Positions 8,112 to 18,975 of a stretch of DNA of 64,000 nt are shown in pieces (the stretch's first letter is position 1; each line of letters opens with the position of its first letter). The notes under the pieces were generated by a model. It searched no databases and was not told the origin of the DNA. It saw only the letters and a list, made by a program, of their open reading frames with translations. Source of the DNA: Neobacillus sp. SuZ13 (GTDB taxonomy: Bacteria > Bacillota > Bacilli > Bacillales > Cytobacillaceae); contig NZ_CP126107.1 in the NCBI RefSeq assembly GCF_030123365.1, positions 667,501 to 731,500 on the forward strand, given 5' to 3'. The translations under genes were made by a program, and so were the position numbers.

Positions 8112-8464
8112 ACTTTTTCTTTATGGAAAATTTCCTTTTCGGAAACAGTAAAAAGTTTCTTGTCAATACGAACCGTAAACGTGCCATGTCGATTGAAATA
8201 ACCATCCATTTCTTGATAATATCGTTTTTTCTTTTTAGATGCCTTTCCTAATAAGTCTTCTTCGAAAACTGCCCCCGCATTGTAGATAGGGAAGAAACAA
8301 TCATGTATTTTAACTGGCTCTCCACTACCTTTTTCAATCTCAATGTCATTGCAGCTGCATTTTTTACCCCAAAATGAATAATAAAGATAACAACTTAATG
8401 AAAAAGCGGTTGTGACCGTGTAGAAAGTGCTAGCACAAAATATAAATATCAATAAATCATTCAT
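8090..8464 (-). CDS. Hypothetical single-pass membrane protein
   Basis: The chosen ATG at 8464 follows AGGAAAGTGG, giving 124 residues. An N-terminal membrane segment (about residues 3-35, LLIFIFCASTFYTVTTAFSL) is followed by KKCSCND and a basic cytoplasmic-looking domain with KKKKRYYQEMDGYFNRHGTF. No family was recognised. Its last six residues (VIVSFLL region) come from the frame-shifted start of a second, decayed copy, so the natural C-terminus is probably altered. Flanked by AT-rich DNA with palindromic repeats. Confidence 0.45.
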   Translation of the reverse strand: MNDLLIFIFCASTFYTVTTAFSLSCYLYYSFWGKKCSCNDIEIEKGSGEPVKIHDCFFPIYNAGAVFEEDLLGKASKKKKRYYQEMDGYFNRHGTFTVRIDKKLFTVSEKEIFHKEKVIVSFLL

Positions 8465-8514
8465 GTCAAACCACTTTCCTATTAGTACATACCAACCAGA
8501 AATTTCTTTAAAAC

Positions 8515-8714
8515 TAACCAAACGTTTGATTAGATAACCATGAGGCCATGCCAATAAAGGGTTTCAGCCTTTTATTGTGAATAAATTTTGTCGACACTAT
8601 TATATTTTTTCATTATTAAAGTTAAAAACTAGTCGATATTAGGATTTCCTTCGGAAATTTATCCCGCTTCGACAGATTTCCCTAGCATTCCTTATTAACC
8701 AAACGTTTGATTAG
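8515..8714. repeat. 19-bp direct repeat with internal palindrome (two copies), in a 371-bp gene-free stretch
   Basis: TAACCAAACGTTTGATTAG occurs at 8515-8533 and 8696-8714. Each copy contains the perfect palindrome CAAACGTTTG. The 162 bases between are AT-rich with several GTCGA words and a TTTCCTTCGGAAA palindrome, and have no good reading frame. The first copy lies just upstream of the minus-strand membrane gene. It could be an operator pair or the scar of a small inserted element; nothing else is seen between 8465 and the rlmN terminator. Confidence 0.6.
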
Positions 8715-8788
8715 TTTTAGCATAAACCCTTGTATCAACTGGATTTTTTCCCGGGAAATGGAGGGAAGAATGTCGAAATCCGCATCGA

Positions 8789-8815
8789 CAAAAAAACCGG
8801 GTATCGCTACCCGGT
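8789..8815 (-). terminator. Terminator of rlmN
   Basis: ACCGGGTA and TACCCGGT form a perfect stem with a TCGC loop. On the minus strand a run of T follows. Confidence 0.88.
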
Positions 8816-8835
8816 CTTACCTACATTAACTATAC

Positions 8836-9894
8836 TTAAGCATTTCTTATTTGTTTGCTTCGTAATTGTCCGCATGCTGCATCAATGTCTGTTCCGTGTT
8901 CTTGGCGGATTTTGCAATTAACCCCGCCCTTTTTCAACGTATCATAAAATGACAATACCGATTCCTGTTCACTTCGTTGATATTGACTATGCTCATCGAC
9001 CGGGTTATATGGAATTAAGTTTACATAGACTTTCTGCCCGAGTGGACGGAGCAGGTCGACTAGCTGCTCAGCTTCTTGTTTACGGTCATTTACATCTCGC
9101 AACAAAATATATTCAATCGTAATTCGTCGGTTTGTTTTGTCTACGTAATACTCCATCGCCTTCATTAATTTTTCAATCGGAATGGCCCGGTTTATTTTCA
9201 TAATACGGGTGCGAAGTTCATTATTTGGCGCATGTAATGACACTGCCAGGTTAACCTGCAATCCTTTATCCGTGAACTCAATCAGCTTGTCTGCAAGACC
9301 GCTGGTTGAGACGGTGATTCGTCTAGCCGCAATGGCAAGCCCTTTATCATCTTTGATTACTTTGATAAAGTCTAATAGGTTTTCAAAATTATCAAATGGT
9401 TCACCAATGCCCATCACGACCACATGACTGACCGTTTCTCCTTGGCCTTTTTTGTCCAAATGCAGCTGTACATTCATAATTTGCTCAACAATTTCCCCAC
9501 TGGATAAATCGCGACTTTTCGCTAATAACCCACTCGCACAAAAGCTGCAGCCGATGTTACAGCCAACTTGTGTTGTCACACAAACGGAAAGGCCGTATTT
9601 CTGGCGCATTAAAACCGTTTCGATCAAATTGCCATCCTTCAGTTTAAACAAAAACTTAATCGTGCCATCAGCCGATTCTTGTTTAATGTGCTCCTGTAAG
9701 GTTTGGATCTCGAAGTTGTCTGCTAATAGATGAACACACTCTTCATTTACTTCCGTCATCTCCGAGAATGCAGTGACACGCTTCCGATAAAGGTACTCCC
9801 AAACTTTCTGTGCTCTCGACTTCTTCTGACCGTGATCTTCAAGCCAGGCCGCTAATTGATCGATCGTTAATCCGTATATGCTCTGTTTATTCAT
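8836..9894 (-). CDS. rlmN: 23S rRNA/tRNA adenine-C2 methyltransferase
   Basis: A 352-residue radical SAM enzyme with the cluster-binding cysteines C112, C116 and C119 ([12 protein letters not shown]), the GIGEPFDN nucleotide segment and a C-terminal cysteine in DIDAACGQL that would form the methyl-transfer intermediate. It methylates A2503 of 23S rRNA and A37 of some tRNAs, which aids decoding accuracy. Length and motifs match RlmN; position 2503-modifying Cfr is unlikely because the gene looks like a stable housekeeping locus. Single-gene unit with its own strong terminator. Confidence 0.95.
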   Translation of the reverse strand: MNKQSIYGLTIDQLAAWLEDHGQKKSRAQKVWEYLYRKRVTAFSEMTEVNEECVHLLADNFEIQTLQEHIKQESADGTIKFLFKLKDGNLIETVLMRQKYGLSVCVTTQVGCNIGCSFCASGLLAKSRDLSSGEIVEQIMNVQLHLDKKGQGETVSHVVVMGIGEPFDNFENLLDFIKVIKDDKGLAIAARRITVSTSGLADKLIEFTDKGLQVNLAVSLHAPNNELRTRIMKINRAIPIEKLMKAMEYYVDKTNRRITIEYILLRDVNDRKQEAEQLVDLLRPLGQKVYVNLIPYNPVDEHSQYQRSEQESVLSFYDTLKKGGVNCKIRQEHGTDIDAACGQLRSKQIRNA

Positions 9895-10104
9895 AAGTTC
9901 CTCCTCTTTTCGTAACGATAAAACGTACCAAAATTTATCTTTACCTACTATATAAATAGTGAATTGACTTTAAATCAGTTATTCACCATACATGTAATCT
10001 TAAAAACATTATCTATTATACCAAGAAAAGGCGCATAATAAAAAAATACCTATAATTGGTTGTTAAACAAGGTATTAACTTTATAAAAGTTGGAGGCTGT
10101 ATGT

Positions 10105-10533
10105 ATGAAGGTTCTATCAATGATTCAGCCATGGGCAAGCCTTTTTGTCCTGAGGGAGGCCAAGTTTGAAACAAGAACATGGAGAACAAAATATCGAGGA
10201 CCGTTGGCAATTCACACGAGCAAAAAAATAGATAAGGCTGTTTGCAATCATATCGCCATCCAAAAGCTGCTTGGTAAGCATGGATACATAAAAGAGGACC
10301 TTCCGACTGGGAAGATTATCGCCGTCTGCCAACTTGTGAATTGTTTGAAAGTCATAGAGAACAACCAAACATGGGCAGTCCTTGAAGATGGAAGAATCGT
10401 TTCAGGCAATGACTATTTCTTAGGTGACTATCGTGTGGGAGGCTTCGCTTGGGAAGTTGAGGATATGAAGAAACTCGAGGAATACATTCCGGCGAAGGGC
10501 CACTTGGGTATTTGGGAATACAAAGACAAATAG
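10105..10533 (+). CDS. ASCH-domain protein
   Basis: ATG at 10105 lies eight bases after TTGGAGG; an in-frame TTG at 10090 is part of that site and is rejected. The 142-residue product has the ASCH/PUA-like pattern: LSMIQPWASLFV, ETRTWRTKYRGPLAIHTSKK and a C-terminal GHLGIWEYKDK. ASCH domains are predicted RNA-binding modules; some bacterial members act as amidohydrolases on modified cytidines. The exact role is unknown. It is a lone gene with its own terminator. Confidence 0.75.
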   Translation: MKVLSMIQPWASLFVLREAKFETRTWRTKYRGPLAIHTSKKIDKAVCNHIAIQKLLGKHGYIKEDLPTGKIIAVCQLVNCLKVIENNQTWAVLEDGRIVSGNDYFLGDYRVGGFAWEVEDMKKLEEYIPAKGHLGIWEYKDK

Positions 10534-10576
10534 GAATTTTTATTGCTAAATAGATTGTGCTAATTTACTCGGTTAC

Positions 10577-10606
10577 AGGCGTGATTTACCAGAATCACGT
10601 CTTTTC
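10577..10606 (+). terminator. Terminator of the ASCH gene
   Basis: GCGTGATT pairs with AATCACGT around a six-base loop, followed by CTTTT. Confidence 0.75.
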
Positions 10607-10642
10607 ATATTTTTAAAAGAATTTAACAAAAATTTTAAAAAT

Positions 10643-10680
10643 TTGTATTGCAGCTTTTGTACTGTTTAATTATAATACAA
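10643..10680 (+). promoter_or_regulatory. Promoter and candidate FrlR operator of the frl operon
   Basis: TTGCAG (10648-10653) and TATAAT (10671-10676) are spaced by exactly 17 bases. An inverted repeat TTGTATT (10643-10649) and AATACAA (10674-10680) brackets the promoter and overlaps both hexamers, a reasonable binding site for the operon's GntR regulator. The link to FrlR is inference. Confidence 0.65.
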
Positions 10681-10726
10681 GATATAACAAATAAAAGCGT
10701 TTTCATATAAAGGAGGTGAACTAATA

Positions 10727-12914
<2,188 letters not shown>

Positions 12915-12922
12915 AAAAGAGA

Positions 12923-12962
12923 CAGGGGAGTTAGAAACTCTTTAACTAACTTCCTTCCTTTT
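12923..12962 (+). other. Intercistronic hairpin between frlA and frlB
   Basis: AGGGGAGTTAG can pair with CTAACTTCCTT (nine of eleven pairs). The T run after it is short, so it may be a weak terminator or an mRNA processing/stability element that sets different levels for transporter and enzymes. Confidence 0.45.
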
Positions 12963-13037
12963 AAAAAATATAAAAATATAAAGCTTTATAAAATGGAATT
13001 GATTAGTTCTCGATTCCAATAAGAGGAGGAAACATGG

Positions 13038-14051
13038 ATGTTGAAATTTGATGAAGAGTTATTTCTGAAACTGGTAGAAAAAGAGGGCCTTGAGTTTAGA
13101 GGTCAAATTGAAGACATGGTTGATGGAATCTCAAAAAGAGGATACAGTAATCTTTTCTTAATCGGTGCGGGTGGAACGATTGCGATGATGTATCCTTATG
13201 AATATATTTTAAAGTCAAACTCTACGATTGATGTTCATGCAGAGATTGCAGCTGAATTCATGGTAATGAACAATAAGCATTTTAGCAAAGACTCTGTGTG
13301 TATCTTTACATCTGTATCAGGCACAACCAAAGAAACAGTTGCAGCCGCAGAATTTTGTAAAGAAAGAGGAGCCACAACCATCGCTTTAGTTGCTGAGCCC
13401 AATACTCCTTTAACACAAATTGTCGACCACTGCATCACAACAGGTTCTGAAAAACATTCATTTGATACTTTCTTTATGCTGCTATACATGGTGGTCTTCC
13501 GTTTCATGTATAACAACAATGAATTTCCGCAATATGAGCAATTTACCAAGGAAGTTTCATTACTTCCAAGAGCCATTCTAAGTGCAGTGAAGGCTTTTGA
13601 TAAAAAAGCAGAGGAATTCGCAATTAAACACAAAGATACGGATTACCACATGATGGTTGGTTCTGGTAACTTATGGGGTAACACTTATTCATACGCGATG
13701 TGTATCTTAGAAGAAATGCAATGGATTCATGCAAAATCGATTCATGCTGCAGAGTTTTTCCATGGAACCCTTGAACTTGTTGTCGAAGATACAAGTGTAA
13801 TTTTATTAAAAGGTGAAGATGAAACTAGACCACTGATGGACCGTGTAGAGAGATTCGCTGAGCAGATTACTAAAGAACTCACGGTTATTGATACGAAAGA
13901 CTTTGAAATGGAAGGTATTAGCGATGAATTCAGGAAGCACTTTGCAGTTAGTATTAACTGGTCTGTCCTAAGCCGGATTAGTGTTCACCTAGAACGTATA
14001 AGAAACCACTCCTTAGATCTTAGAAGATATTATCGAGTAATGGAATATTAA
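13038..14051 (+). CDS. frlB: Fructoselysine-6-phosphate deglycase (SIS domains)
   Basis: ATG follows AGAGGAGGA at eight bases. The 337-residue protein has two sugar isomerase (SIS) domains: the first around FLIGAGGTIAMMYPYEY and VCIFTSVSGTTKETVAAAEF, the second around MMVGSGNLWGNTYSYAMCILEEMQWIHAK with HAAEFFHGTLELV. That arrangement matches FrlB, which splits fructoselysine 6-phosphate into glucose 6-phosphate and lysine. It acts after FrlD and is cytoplasmic. The conserved E and H residues in the second domain (EEMQWIHA, EFFHG) are the expected catalytic region. Confidence 0.87.
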   Translation: MLKFDEELFLKLVEKEGLEFRGQIEDMVDGISKRGYSNLFLIGAGGTIAMMYPYEYILKSNSTIDVHAEIAAEFMVMNNKHFSKDSVCIFTSVSGTTKETVAAAEFCKERGATTIALVAEPNTPLTQIVDHCITTGSEKHSFDTFFMLLYMVVFRFMYNNNEFPQYEQFTKEVSLLPRAILSAVKAFDKKAEEFAIKHKDTDYHMMVGSGNLWGNTYSYAMCILEEMQWIHAKSIHAAEFFHGTLELVVEDTSVILLKGEDETRPLMDRVERFAEQITKELTVIDTKDFEMEGISDEFRKHFAVSINWSVLSRISVHLERIRNHSLDLRRYYRVMEY

Positions 14052-14061
14052 GACCAACAAT

Positions 14062-14082
14062 GAGCACTACATCGTAGTGCTC
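14062..14082 (+). other. Perfect intercistronic hairpin between frlB and frlD
   Basis: GAGCACTAC and GTAGTGCTC form a nine-pair stem with a three-base loop, followed by only GTTTCTTCC. It may be a partial terminator or mRNA stabiliser between the deglycase and kinase genes. Confidence 0.6.
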
Positions 14083-14127
14083 GTTTCTTCCATTTCAGCA
14101 TTAATGATCAGAAAGAAGGGGAAAAGG

Positions 14128-14910
14128 ATGAGAATTGCAACAGTCGGAGATAACTGTATGGATGTTTATCAGGCAAGCGGGCAGGTCTACCCTGGAGGTA
14201 ATCCTGTAAATGTAGCTGTTTATTTAAAGGAATTAGGTGCCGATTCTGCTTATATTGGCTGGGTTGGTTCCGATACATACGGTGATAGAATGATTCAGGC
14301 AATCAGAGAGAAAGGAGTAGATACGACGCATCTATCCCAGAAGGATGGAACAACAGCCGTTACATATGTTGAATTAATAGGCAATGATCGTAGCTTTGGG
14401 GAATACGATGAAGGAGTAACGGCTAACTTTACCTTAACAGAAGAAGAACTCGACTTTATTGCAACACATCAACTTGTCCATGCGGGGATATGGGGGCATG
14501 TTGAAGGGTATTATTCACTTTTTAAAGAGAAGGGGTTATCTACTTGCTTTGATTTCTCAGATCAATTAGATCATAGTTTAGTAAAAACCTTATCACCGTT
14601 TGTTGATTATGCATTCTTCTCATACAAGCAGGACGATGCATATATTCGTCAGTTTTTAAAGGAGGTCAACAGCGTCGGTTCTAAAATTGCTGTAGCAACC
14701 TTAGGTGAAAATGGATCGCTAGCCTATGATGGTGGACAATTTTATCAATATGGAGTCGTTGAAGCGGATGTAGTCGATACAATGGGAGCCGGAGATTCGT
14801 TCATTTCGGGTTTTATTTATGGAAGATTGAAAGGCCTCTCTATCAACGAATGTTTAAAGTTGGGCACAGAGACAGCATCCAAAACGATTAGATATTTCGG
14901 TGCATGGTGA
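14128..14910 (+). CDS. frlD: Fructoselysine 6-kinase (PfkB family)
   Basis: ATG at 14128 after GAAGGGG gives 260 residues, the size of E. coli FrlD; a longer in-frame start at 14077 overlaps the hairpin and is rejected. The PfkB signature is present: YPGGNPVNVAVYLKELG near the start and the catalytic VVDTMGAGDSFISGF near the end. The match to FrlD is close (ATVGDNCMD, YVELIGNDRSFGEYDEGV, VHAGIWGHVE, SKTIRYFGAW). It phosphorylates fructoselysine at O6 with ATP, supplying the FrlB substrate. Confidence 0.9.
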   Translation: MRIATVGDNCMDVYQASGQVYPGGNPVNVAVYLKELGADSAYIGWVGSDTYGDRMIQAIREKGVDTTHLSQKDGTTAVTYVELIGNDRSFGEYDEGVTANFTLTEEELDFIATHQLVHAGIWGHVEGYYSLFKEKGLSTCFDFSDQLDHSLVKTLSPFVDYAFFSYKQDDAYIRQFLKEVNSVGSKIAVATLGENGSLAYDGGQFYQYGVVEADVVDTMGAGDSFISGFIYGRLKGLSINECLKLGTETASKTIRYFGAW

Positions 14911-14935
14911 CTAGGACGGGCAATCAAGGTATAAT
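14907..14935 (+). promoter_or_regulatory. Possible internal promoter of frlR
   Basis: GTGACT (over the frlD stop codon) and TATAAT are 17 bases apart, which could give the regulator its own transcript. Confidence 0.4.
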
Positions 14936-14977
14936 AGACAGTATATAATTTATTGACGGATAAGGATGAAGTAAGCT

Positions 14978-15706
14978 ATGAATTTAAATCCTTCAACCCC
15001 CCAGCCTCTCTATATGCAAATAAGGCAAATGTTGAAGAATGACATTCAGCACGGAAAATATAAACCGGATGAACAGATCCCTACAGAAGCAGAACTTTGT
15101 GAAATATATAATGTAAGTCGGATTACCATCCGGAAGGCAATTGAGGAATTAGTGAAAGAAGGAACCTTGACAAGGATTCCGCGCAGAGGCACCTTTGTTG
15201 CATCCAATAAGTTTCATAATGAATTGTTATCCGTAAGTGGATTCTCGGAGTTTAGTCATCAACTGGGCATGATTCCAAATTCTCGGATTTTAAGAAGTGA
15301 AGTTATCCCTGCAACTGAAGAAGTGGCAGGTCATCTCCTCATTGAAAAAGGAAGTCCCGTTCTTGAACTTGAGCGGCTCATGTATGTAAACGGCCGTCCA
15401 CTTTTCTATGATATTGCACATTATTCGTTGATGCATTTTCCAGATTTAGAAAAGAAGATTGCAGGGGATGAATCCACCTATAAGATCCTTTTAGAGGATT
15501 ACCAAACAGAAATAGTTAGTAACGACAAAATTATTGATGTGATTGGTGCGACAAAAGAGTATGCTAAGTTATTAGAATGTGATATTGGGGCTAATCTTTT
15601 TAGGATTTTAAAAATTGCTTTTGATGCAAACGATCAACCTGTCCACCTATCTACATTTATGTGTGAGACAAATAAAGTCAATTTGACCGTCCATCGGGCA
15701 AAATAG
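14978..15706 (+). CDS. frlR: GntR/HutC-family regulator of fructoselysine use
   Basis: A 242-residue protein with an N-terminal GntR winged helix (QPLYMQIRQMLKNDI, YNVSRITIRKAIEELV, RIPRRGTFVA) and a C-terminal UTRA effector domain (LEIEKGSPVLELERL-like core, [22 protein letters not shown]). UTRA regulators bind small sugar phosphates or related ligands; here fructoselysine 6-phosphate is the likely inducer, by analogy with B. subtilis and E. coli FrlR. It ends the operon and probably represses the promoter at 10643-10680. The start has AGGATGAAG upstream. Confidence 0.82.
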   Translation: MNLNPSTPQPLYMQIRQMLKNDIQHGKYKPDEQIPTEAELCEIYNVSRITIRKAIEELVKEGTLTRIPRRGTFVASNKFHNELLSVSGFSEFSHQLGMIPNSRILRSEVIPATEEVAGHLLIEKGSPVLELERLMYVNGRPLFYDIAHYSLMHFPDLEKKIAGDESTYKILLEDYQTEIVSNDKIIDVIGATKEYAKLLECDIGANLFRILKIAFDANDQPVHLSTFMCETNKVNLTVHRAK

Positions 15707-15822
15707 AGAGAGTACCCCAAAAAGGTTTAAGGGTTCCGTTTCCTATCTCAAAACTTGAAATTACAGTTCAAAATGCAACTTAAATTGCACCGTATTTTGT
15801 ATTGTCTTTTGTAATAGAAAGA

Positions 15823-15858
15823 AATGACTCACTTCATTAGAAGTGGGTCATTTTTTTC
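15823..15858 (+). terminator. Terminator of the frl operon
   Basis: AATGACTCACTTC pairs with GAAGTGGGTCATT (one G-U) around five bases, followed by a T run. The 116 bases between frlR and this hairpin hold no gene. Confidence 0.88.
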
Positions 15859-15899
15859 TGCTTACTCAATTAACGCTACCCGTTTGTTAAATAAGAAAA

Positions 15900-16445
15900 T
15901 TAAAAAATTGGTGGAGTCACCGAAAAAAGTATCGCAGCATGTTCATTAAAATTATTTTCCCATTTATGCTTCATTTGTGCTGGTATTTTTACACTATCAC
16001 CAGATTCCAATATGTATTCTTCATCATCTAAAAACACTTTAATTTTCCCCTCTAATACATAAGCAACTTCTACTCCTTTATGCCCCAACTGTTTCTCAGA
16101 TGAAGCCGTCTTAGGTGGGAAATTCATAATGGCTGTTGCCAGGTTTCCAGTAAAATCAGGTGAAACTAGCTCATAGGATAAGTTTTCAATGATCATTTTC
16201 TTTCGATGACTAGACCTAACAACTAAATCAGCCGTGTTTGTCTCTTCAATGAAAAAACTAAATGTAGGAACGTCGAGGGATTTCGCTAAAACTTTAAGAG
16301 TCTGAATAGAAGGGTTTGCTAAGCCACGTTCAATTTGACTCAACATTGAAGGCGTTATTTCAGTTAACTTTGCTAATTCTCTAATGCTTAAGTCTTTAGC
16401 TTTTCTATATTTTTCAACCTTCTTACCAATATCTATATTTTCCAT
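15900..16445 (-). CDS. XRE-type regulator with C-terminal cupin domain
   Basis: The 181-residue protein has an N-terminal helix-turn-helix of the XRE/Cro type (residues about 8-62; SIRELAKLTEITPSMLSQIERG) and a cupin_2 barrel (about 110-178; GHKGVEVAYVLEGKIKVFL, SGDSVKIPAQMKHKW). Cupin-XRE proteins commonly control amino acid or polyamine catabolism and sense the substrate in the cupin. It is transcribed away from the D-serine ammonia-lyase gene with 159 bases between, and that gap holds two inverted repeats. Regulation of the lyase by D-serine is the obvious inference. Confidence 0.82.
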   Translation of the reverse strand: MENIDIGKKVEKYRKAKDLSIRELAKLTEITPSMLSQIERGLANPSIQTLKVLAKSLDVPTFSFFIEETNTADLVVRSSHRKKMIIENLSYELVSPDFTGNLATAIMNFPPKTASSEKQLGHKGVEVAYVLEGKIKVFLDDEEYILESGDSVKIPAQMKHKWENNFNEHAAILFSVTPPIF

Positions 16446-16467
16446 TACTATGCACTCCTTGATAAAT

Positions 16468-16539
16468 CGTTAACTTAAATTTAACGTTTTTAAATAATAC
16501 TTAACAACCCAAAATATCTATGTTAAACTGCATTTAACA
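16468..16539. promoter_or_regulatory. Two inverted repeats, likely operators of the XRE-cupin regulator
   Basis: CGTTAA (16468-16473) and TTAACG (16481-16486) form the first repeat, TGTTAAA (16521-16527) and TTTAACA (16533-16539) the second. The shared GTTAA half-site, with a further TTAAC at about 16501, suggests cooperative binding between the divergent genes. Confidence 0.6.
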
Positions 16540-16604
16540 ATTATTAAATTATATTTTACATTGTTTTGAAGACAATAATCAAGTCAATGAGGAGGACTAT
16601 CAAA

Positions 16605-17966
16605 GTGAAAGAGATTGAATTCGGAGATCTACAAACATGGAAAGAAAACTATCCTTTACTAAACAAACTCATTTCGTTGAATGAAATATTGTGGTTAAAT
16701 CCTAAAATTGAAAAGTTTAAAACAGGAATTAAAAAATCCCCCCTTACTCAAGACGATGTAAAGGATGCAGAGGAAAGATTGAAACGCTTTGCTCCATATA
16801 TTGCCACAGTTTTCCCAGAAACAAAAAAGAAGAATGGGATAATAGAATCTCCATTGGTGAGAATTCCTTCCATGAAACAATCCTTAGAGCAGAATTATCG
16901 ACAACCTATATTGGGTGAATTATTGCTTAAGTGTGATAGTCACCTTCCTATATCAGGGTCTATAAAAGCAAGGGGCGGGATTTATGAAGTTCTCAAACAT
17001 GCCGAAGAATTAGCTCTTCAACATCAATTGTTGACGATTCAAGATGACTATTCCATTTTAGATAGTGATAGGTTTCGAACATTCTTCTCCCAATACTCAA
17101 TCGCAGTAGGTTCGACTGGGAATTTAGGACTTAGTATAGGCATCATAAGTGCAAAGTTAGGTTTTAATGTGACCGTTCATATGTCGGCTGATGCAAAACA
17201 ATGGAAAAAAGACCTACTTCGAAGCAAAAATGTTAATGTAATGGAATATGAATCGGATTATAGTAAAGCAGTAGAGGAAGGTCGACTCCAAGCAGATGGG
17301 GATCCTACATGTTATTTTGTAGATGATGAAAATTCTTATGACCTATTTTTAGGATACGCAGTAGCAGCATCTCGATTACAAAAACAATTAGAAGAGTTAG
17401 AGATAACAATTGATGAAAATCATCCTTTGTTTGTTTACCTTCCCTGTGGTGTAGGCGGTGGTCCTGGCGGAATAGCTTTTGGTTTGAAGTTATTTTATCA
17501 AGACCATGTTCACTGTTTCTTTGCGGAACCTAGCCACTCGCCATGTATGTTACTTGGTTTAATGACTGGACTTCATGATAAAATTTCTGTGCAAGATATT
17601 GGTATTGATAATGTAACAGACGCAGATGGACTTGCTGTAGGAAGACCATCTGGATTTGTAGGTAAAACTATAGAACCGTTTCTAAGTGGTAATTATACGG
17701 TTAGCGATGAACAGTTGTATAAGCTATTAAAGGAACTAGTTGATACAGAGGGGATTCATTTAGAACCTTCAGCACTAGCAGGCATGATAGGACCGATTAA
17801 ATTATCTAAAGAAGGAACCGATTATTTACAGAAGCATCATTTAACGAAAAAAATGAGTAAAGGTACACATATTATTTGGGGGACTGGTGGAAATATGGTT
17901 CCTGAAGAAATGATGAAGCAATATTATCAAAAAGGATTGAATTTATCGTTAGAGAATCAAAGGTAA
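16605..17966 (+). CDS. dsdA: D-serine ammonia-lyase
   Basis: The start is GTG at 16605, nine bases after GAGGAGG, giving 453 residues; the longer frame from 16566 has no such site. This is a fold-type II PLP enzyme. The Schiff-base lysine is K121 in [11 protein letters not shown], the PLP-phosphate loop is [10 protein letters not shown], and [12 protein letters not shown] and [11 protein letters not shown] are typical of DsdA. It deaminates D-serine to pyruvate and ammonia, which removes a toxic cell-wall analogue and gives carbon and nitrogen. It stands divergent to the XRE-cupin regulator. Confidence 0.92.
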   Translation: MKEIEFGDLQTWKENYPLLNKLISLNEILWLNPKIEKFKTGIKKSPLTQDDVKDAEERLKRFAPYIATVFPETKKKNGIIESPLVRIPSMKQSLEQNYRQPILGELLLKCDSHLPISGSIKARGGIYEVLKHAEELALQHQLLTIQDDYSILDSDRFRTFFSQYSIAVGSTGNLGLSIGIISAKLGFNVTVHMSADAKQWKKDLLRSKNVNVMEYESDYSKAVEEGRLQADGDPTCYFVDDENSYDLFLGYAVAASRLQKQLEELEITIDENHPLFVYLPCGVGGGPGGIAFGLKLFYQDHVHCFFAEPSHSPCMLLGLMTGLHDKISVQDIGIDNVTDADGLAVGRPSGFVGKTIEPFLSGNYTVSDEQLYKLLKELVDTEGIHLEPSALAGMIGPIKLSKEGTDYLQKHHLTKKMSKGTHIIWGTGGNMVPEEMMKQYYQKGLNLSLENQR

Positions 17967-17969
17967 TTC

Positions 17970-18000
17970 AACACAGGGGTTAGTTGATCCCTGTGTTTTT
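17970..18000. terminator. Shared terminator between dsdA and the convergent MerR gene
   Basis: AACACAGGG pairs with CCCTGTGTT around a ten-base loop and runs into TTTTT on the + strand. Confidence 0.85.
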
Positions 18001-18847
18001 ATTGGAAAATTTTTTTTATTTGAACGGGAACTTGAATTTCGAATGTAATCTCATTTGGTTTATCTGTGATTGTAATATCGACGTGCATAATTTGCAGCGC
18101 ATCTCCGGTTATGTGATATCCGGTTTCATCAAGATATTCCAATATTTTACTCAAACTTTCGCTTCGATTCCATAATAATTCCCCGTTATAACGAATACAC
18201 GCAAATAACCCAGCAGGAACCGTCATTTGACACTGTTTTGGTATTTTTTCTTTATTTTTTGCCACTACAAAAATAATGGATGGTTCTTCAAATCGTTTCG
18301 CTCTAAGATCCGCTTCCTGGATGATAATGCCTAGTCTATTACTAGCTAGAATTGGTGTCTTCTCGGTGAGCATATTCTCTAACCTTATAACACCATAACT
18401 GAGTTCCAAATTATTATTTATTTTTTCATTTAAGGTAATTAACTTCCTTCTCCCTATTTCGCGGAAAAACACCGACTGAAGTTCTTTTTCTTTCGCTACA
18501 TGCTCCAAGTATCCAATTTTCCCTCGAATATTTTCCTCTAAGTCATGTAGCTCGTTCAGTTTTGACACAAGTTCCGTATGCTTGGTTTTCAGAATGTCCA
18601 AGGACTTATTAAAATTACGTTCATTAAAATAATCCTTTATTTCGTCTGTACTCATCCCAAGTTGCCGCAACTCTTTAATGGTCCCTAAAACTTCATATTG
18701 AAAAATAGAATAGTAGCGATACCCCGAATCGGGATCGACATATTGAGGTTTGAATAGGCCAATCCGATCATAGTGGCGTAGAGTCTCCGTTGTTACCCCT
18801 CTTAACCTCGCCATTTCACCAATGGTTAATTTTTCCTTTATCTTCAA
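17999..18847 (-). CDS. MerR-family activator with effector-binding domain
   Basis: The 282-residue protein has a MerR winged helix at the N-terminus (TIGEMARLRGVTTETLRHYD, then DSGYRYYSIFQYEVLGTIKELR), a coiled-coil (about 85-125) and a C-terminal GyrI-like/BmrR-type ligand domain (CQMTVPAGLFACIRYNGEL, TGYHITGDALQI, FEIQVPVQ). Regulators of this build bind organic ligands and activate a promoter with an overlong spacer. Exactly such a promoter stands in the divergent gap, facing the permease-dehydrogenase-ureohydrolase operon. The ligand is unknown, probably the operon substrate. Confidence 0.85.
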   Translation of the reverse strand: MKIKEKLTIGEMARLRGVTTETLRHYDRIGLFKPQYVDPDSGYRYYSIFQYEVLGTIKELRQLGMSTDEIKDYFNERNFNKSLDILKTKHTELVSKLNELHDLEENIRGKIGYLEHVAKEKELQSVFFREIGRRKLITLNEKINNNLELSYGVIRLENMLTEKTPILASNRLGIIIQEADLRAKRFEEPSIIFVVAKNKEKIPKQCQMTVPAGLFACIRYNGELLWNRSESLSKILEYLDETGYHITGDALQIMHVDITITDKPNEITFEIQVPVQIKKIFQ

Positions 18848-18881
18848 TGAAATCTCCCCCCTAAAAAATATAATACACCTC

Positions 18882-18912
18882 TTGACCTTTGTGTAACAAC
18901 AAGGTTTACAAT
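18882..18912 (+). promoter_or_regulatory. MerR-type promoter with 19-bp spacer
   Basis: TTGACC (18882-18887) and TACAAT (18907-18912) are separated by 19 bases. The spacer carries a near-perfect inverted repeat ACCTTTGT and ACAAGGT. This is the hallmark layout of promoters untwisted by MerR activators. Confidence 0.85.
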
Positions 18913-18975
18913 AAAAATACGAAATCTTCTAAATCATCTAAGAATTAAATTTATTAACACGGAGGGAGTTGAGTT

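Noticed and set aside
8730..8921. 63-residue + strand ORF
   Set aside because: It crosses the rlmN terminator and its coding end, with no binding site or family.
9182..9733. Two + strand ORFs opposite rlmN
   Set aside because: Antisense shadows of a well-supported gene.
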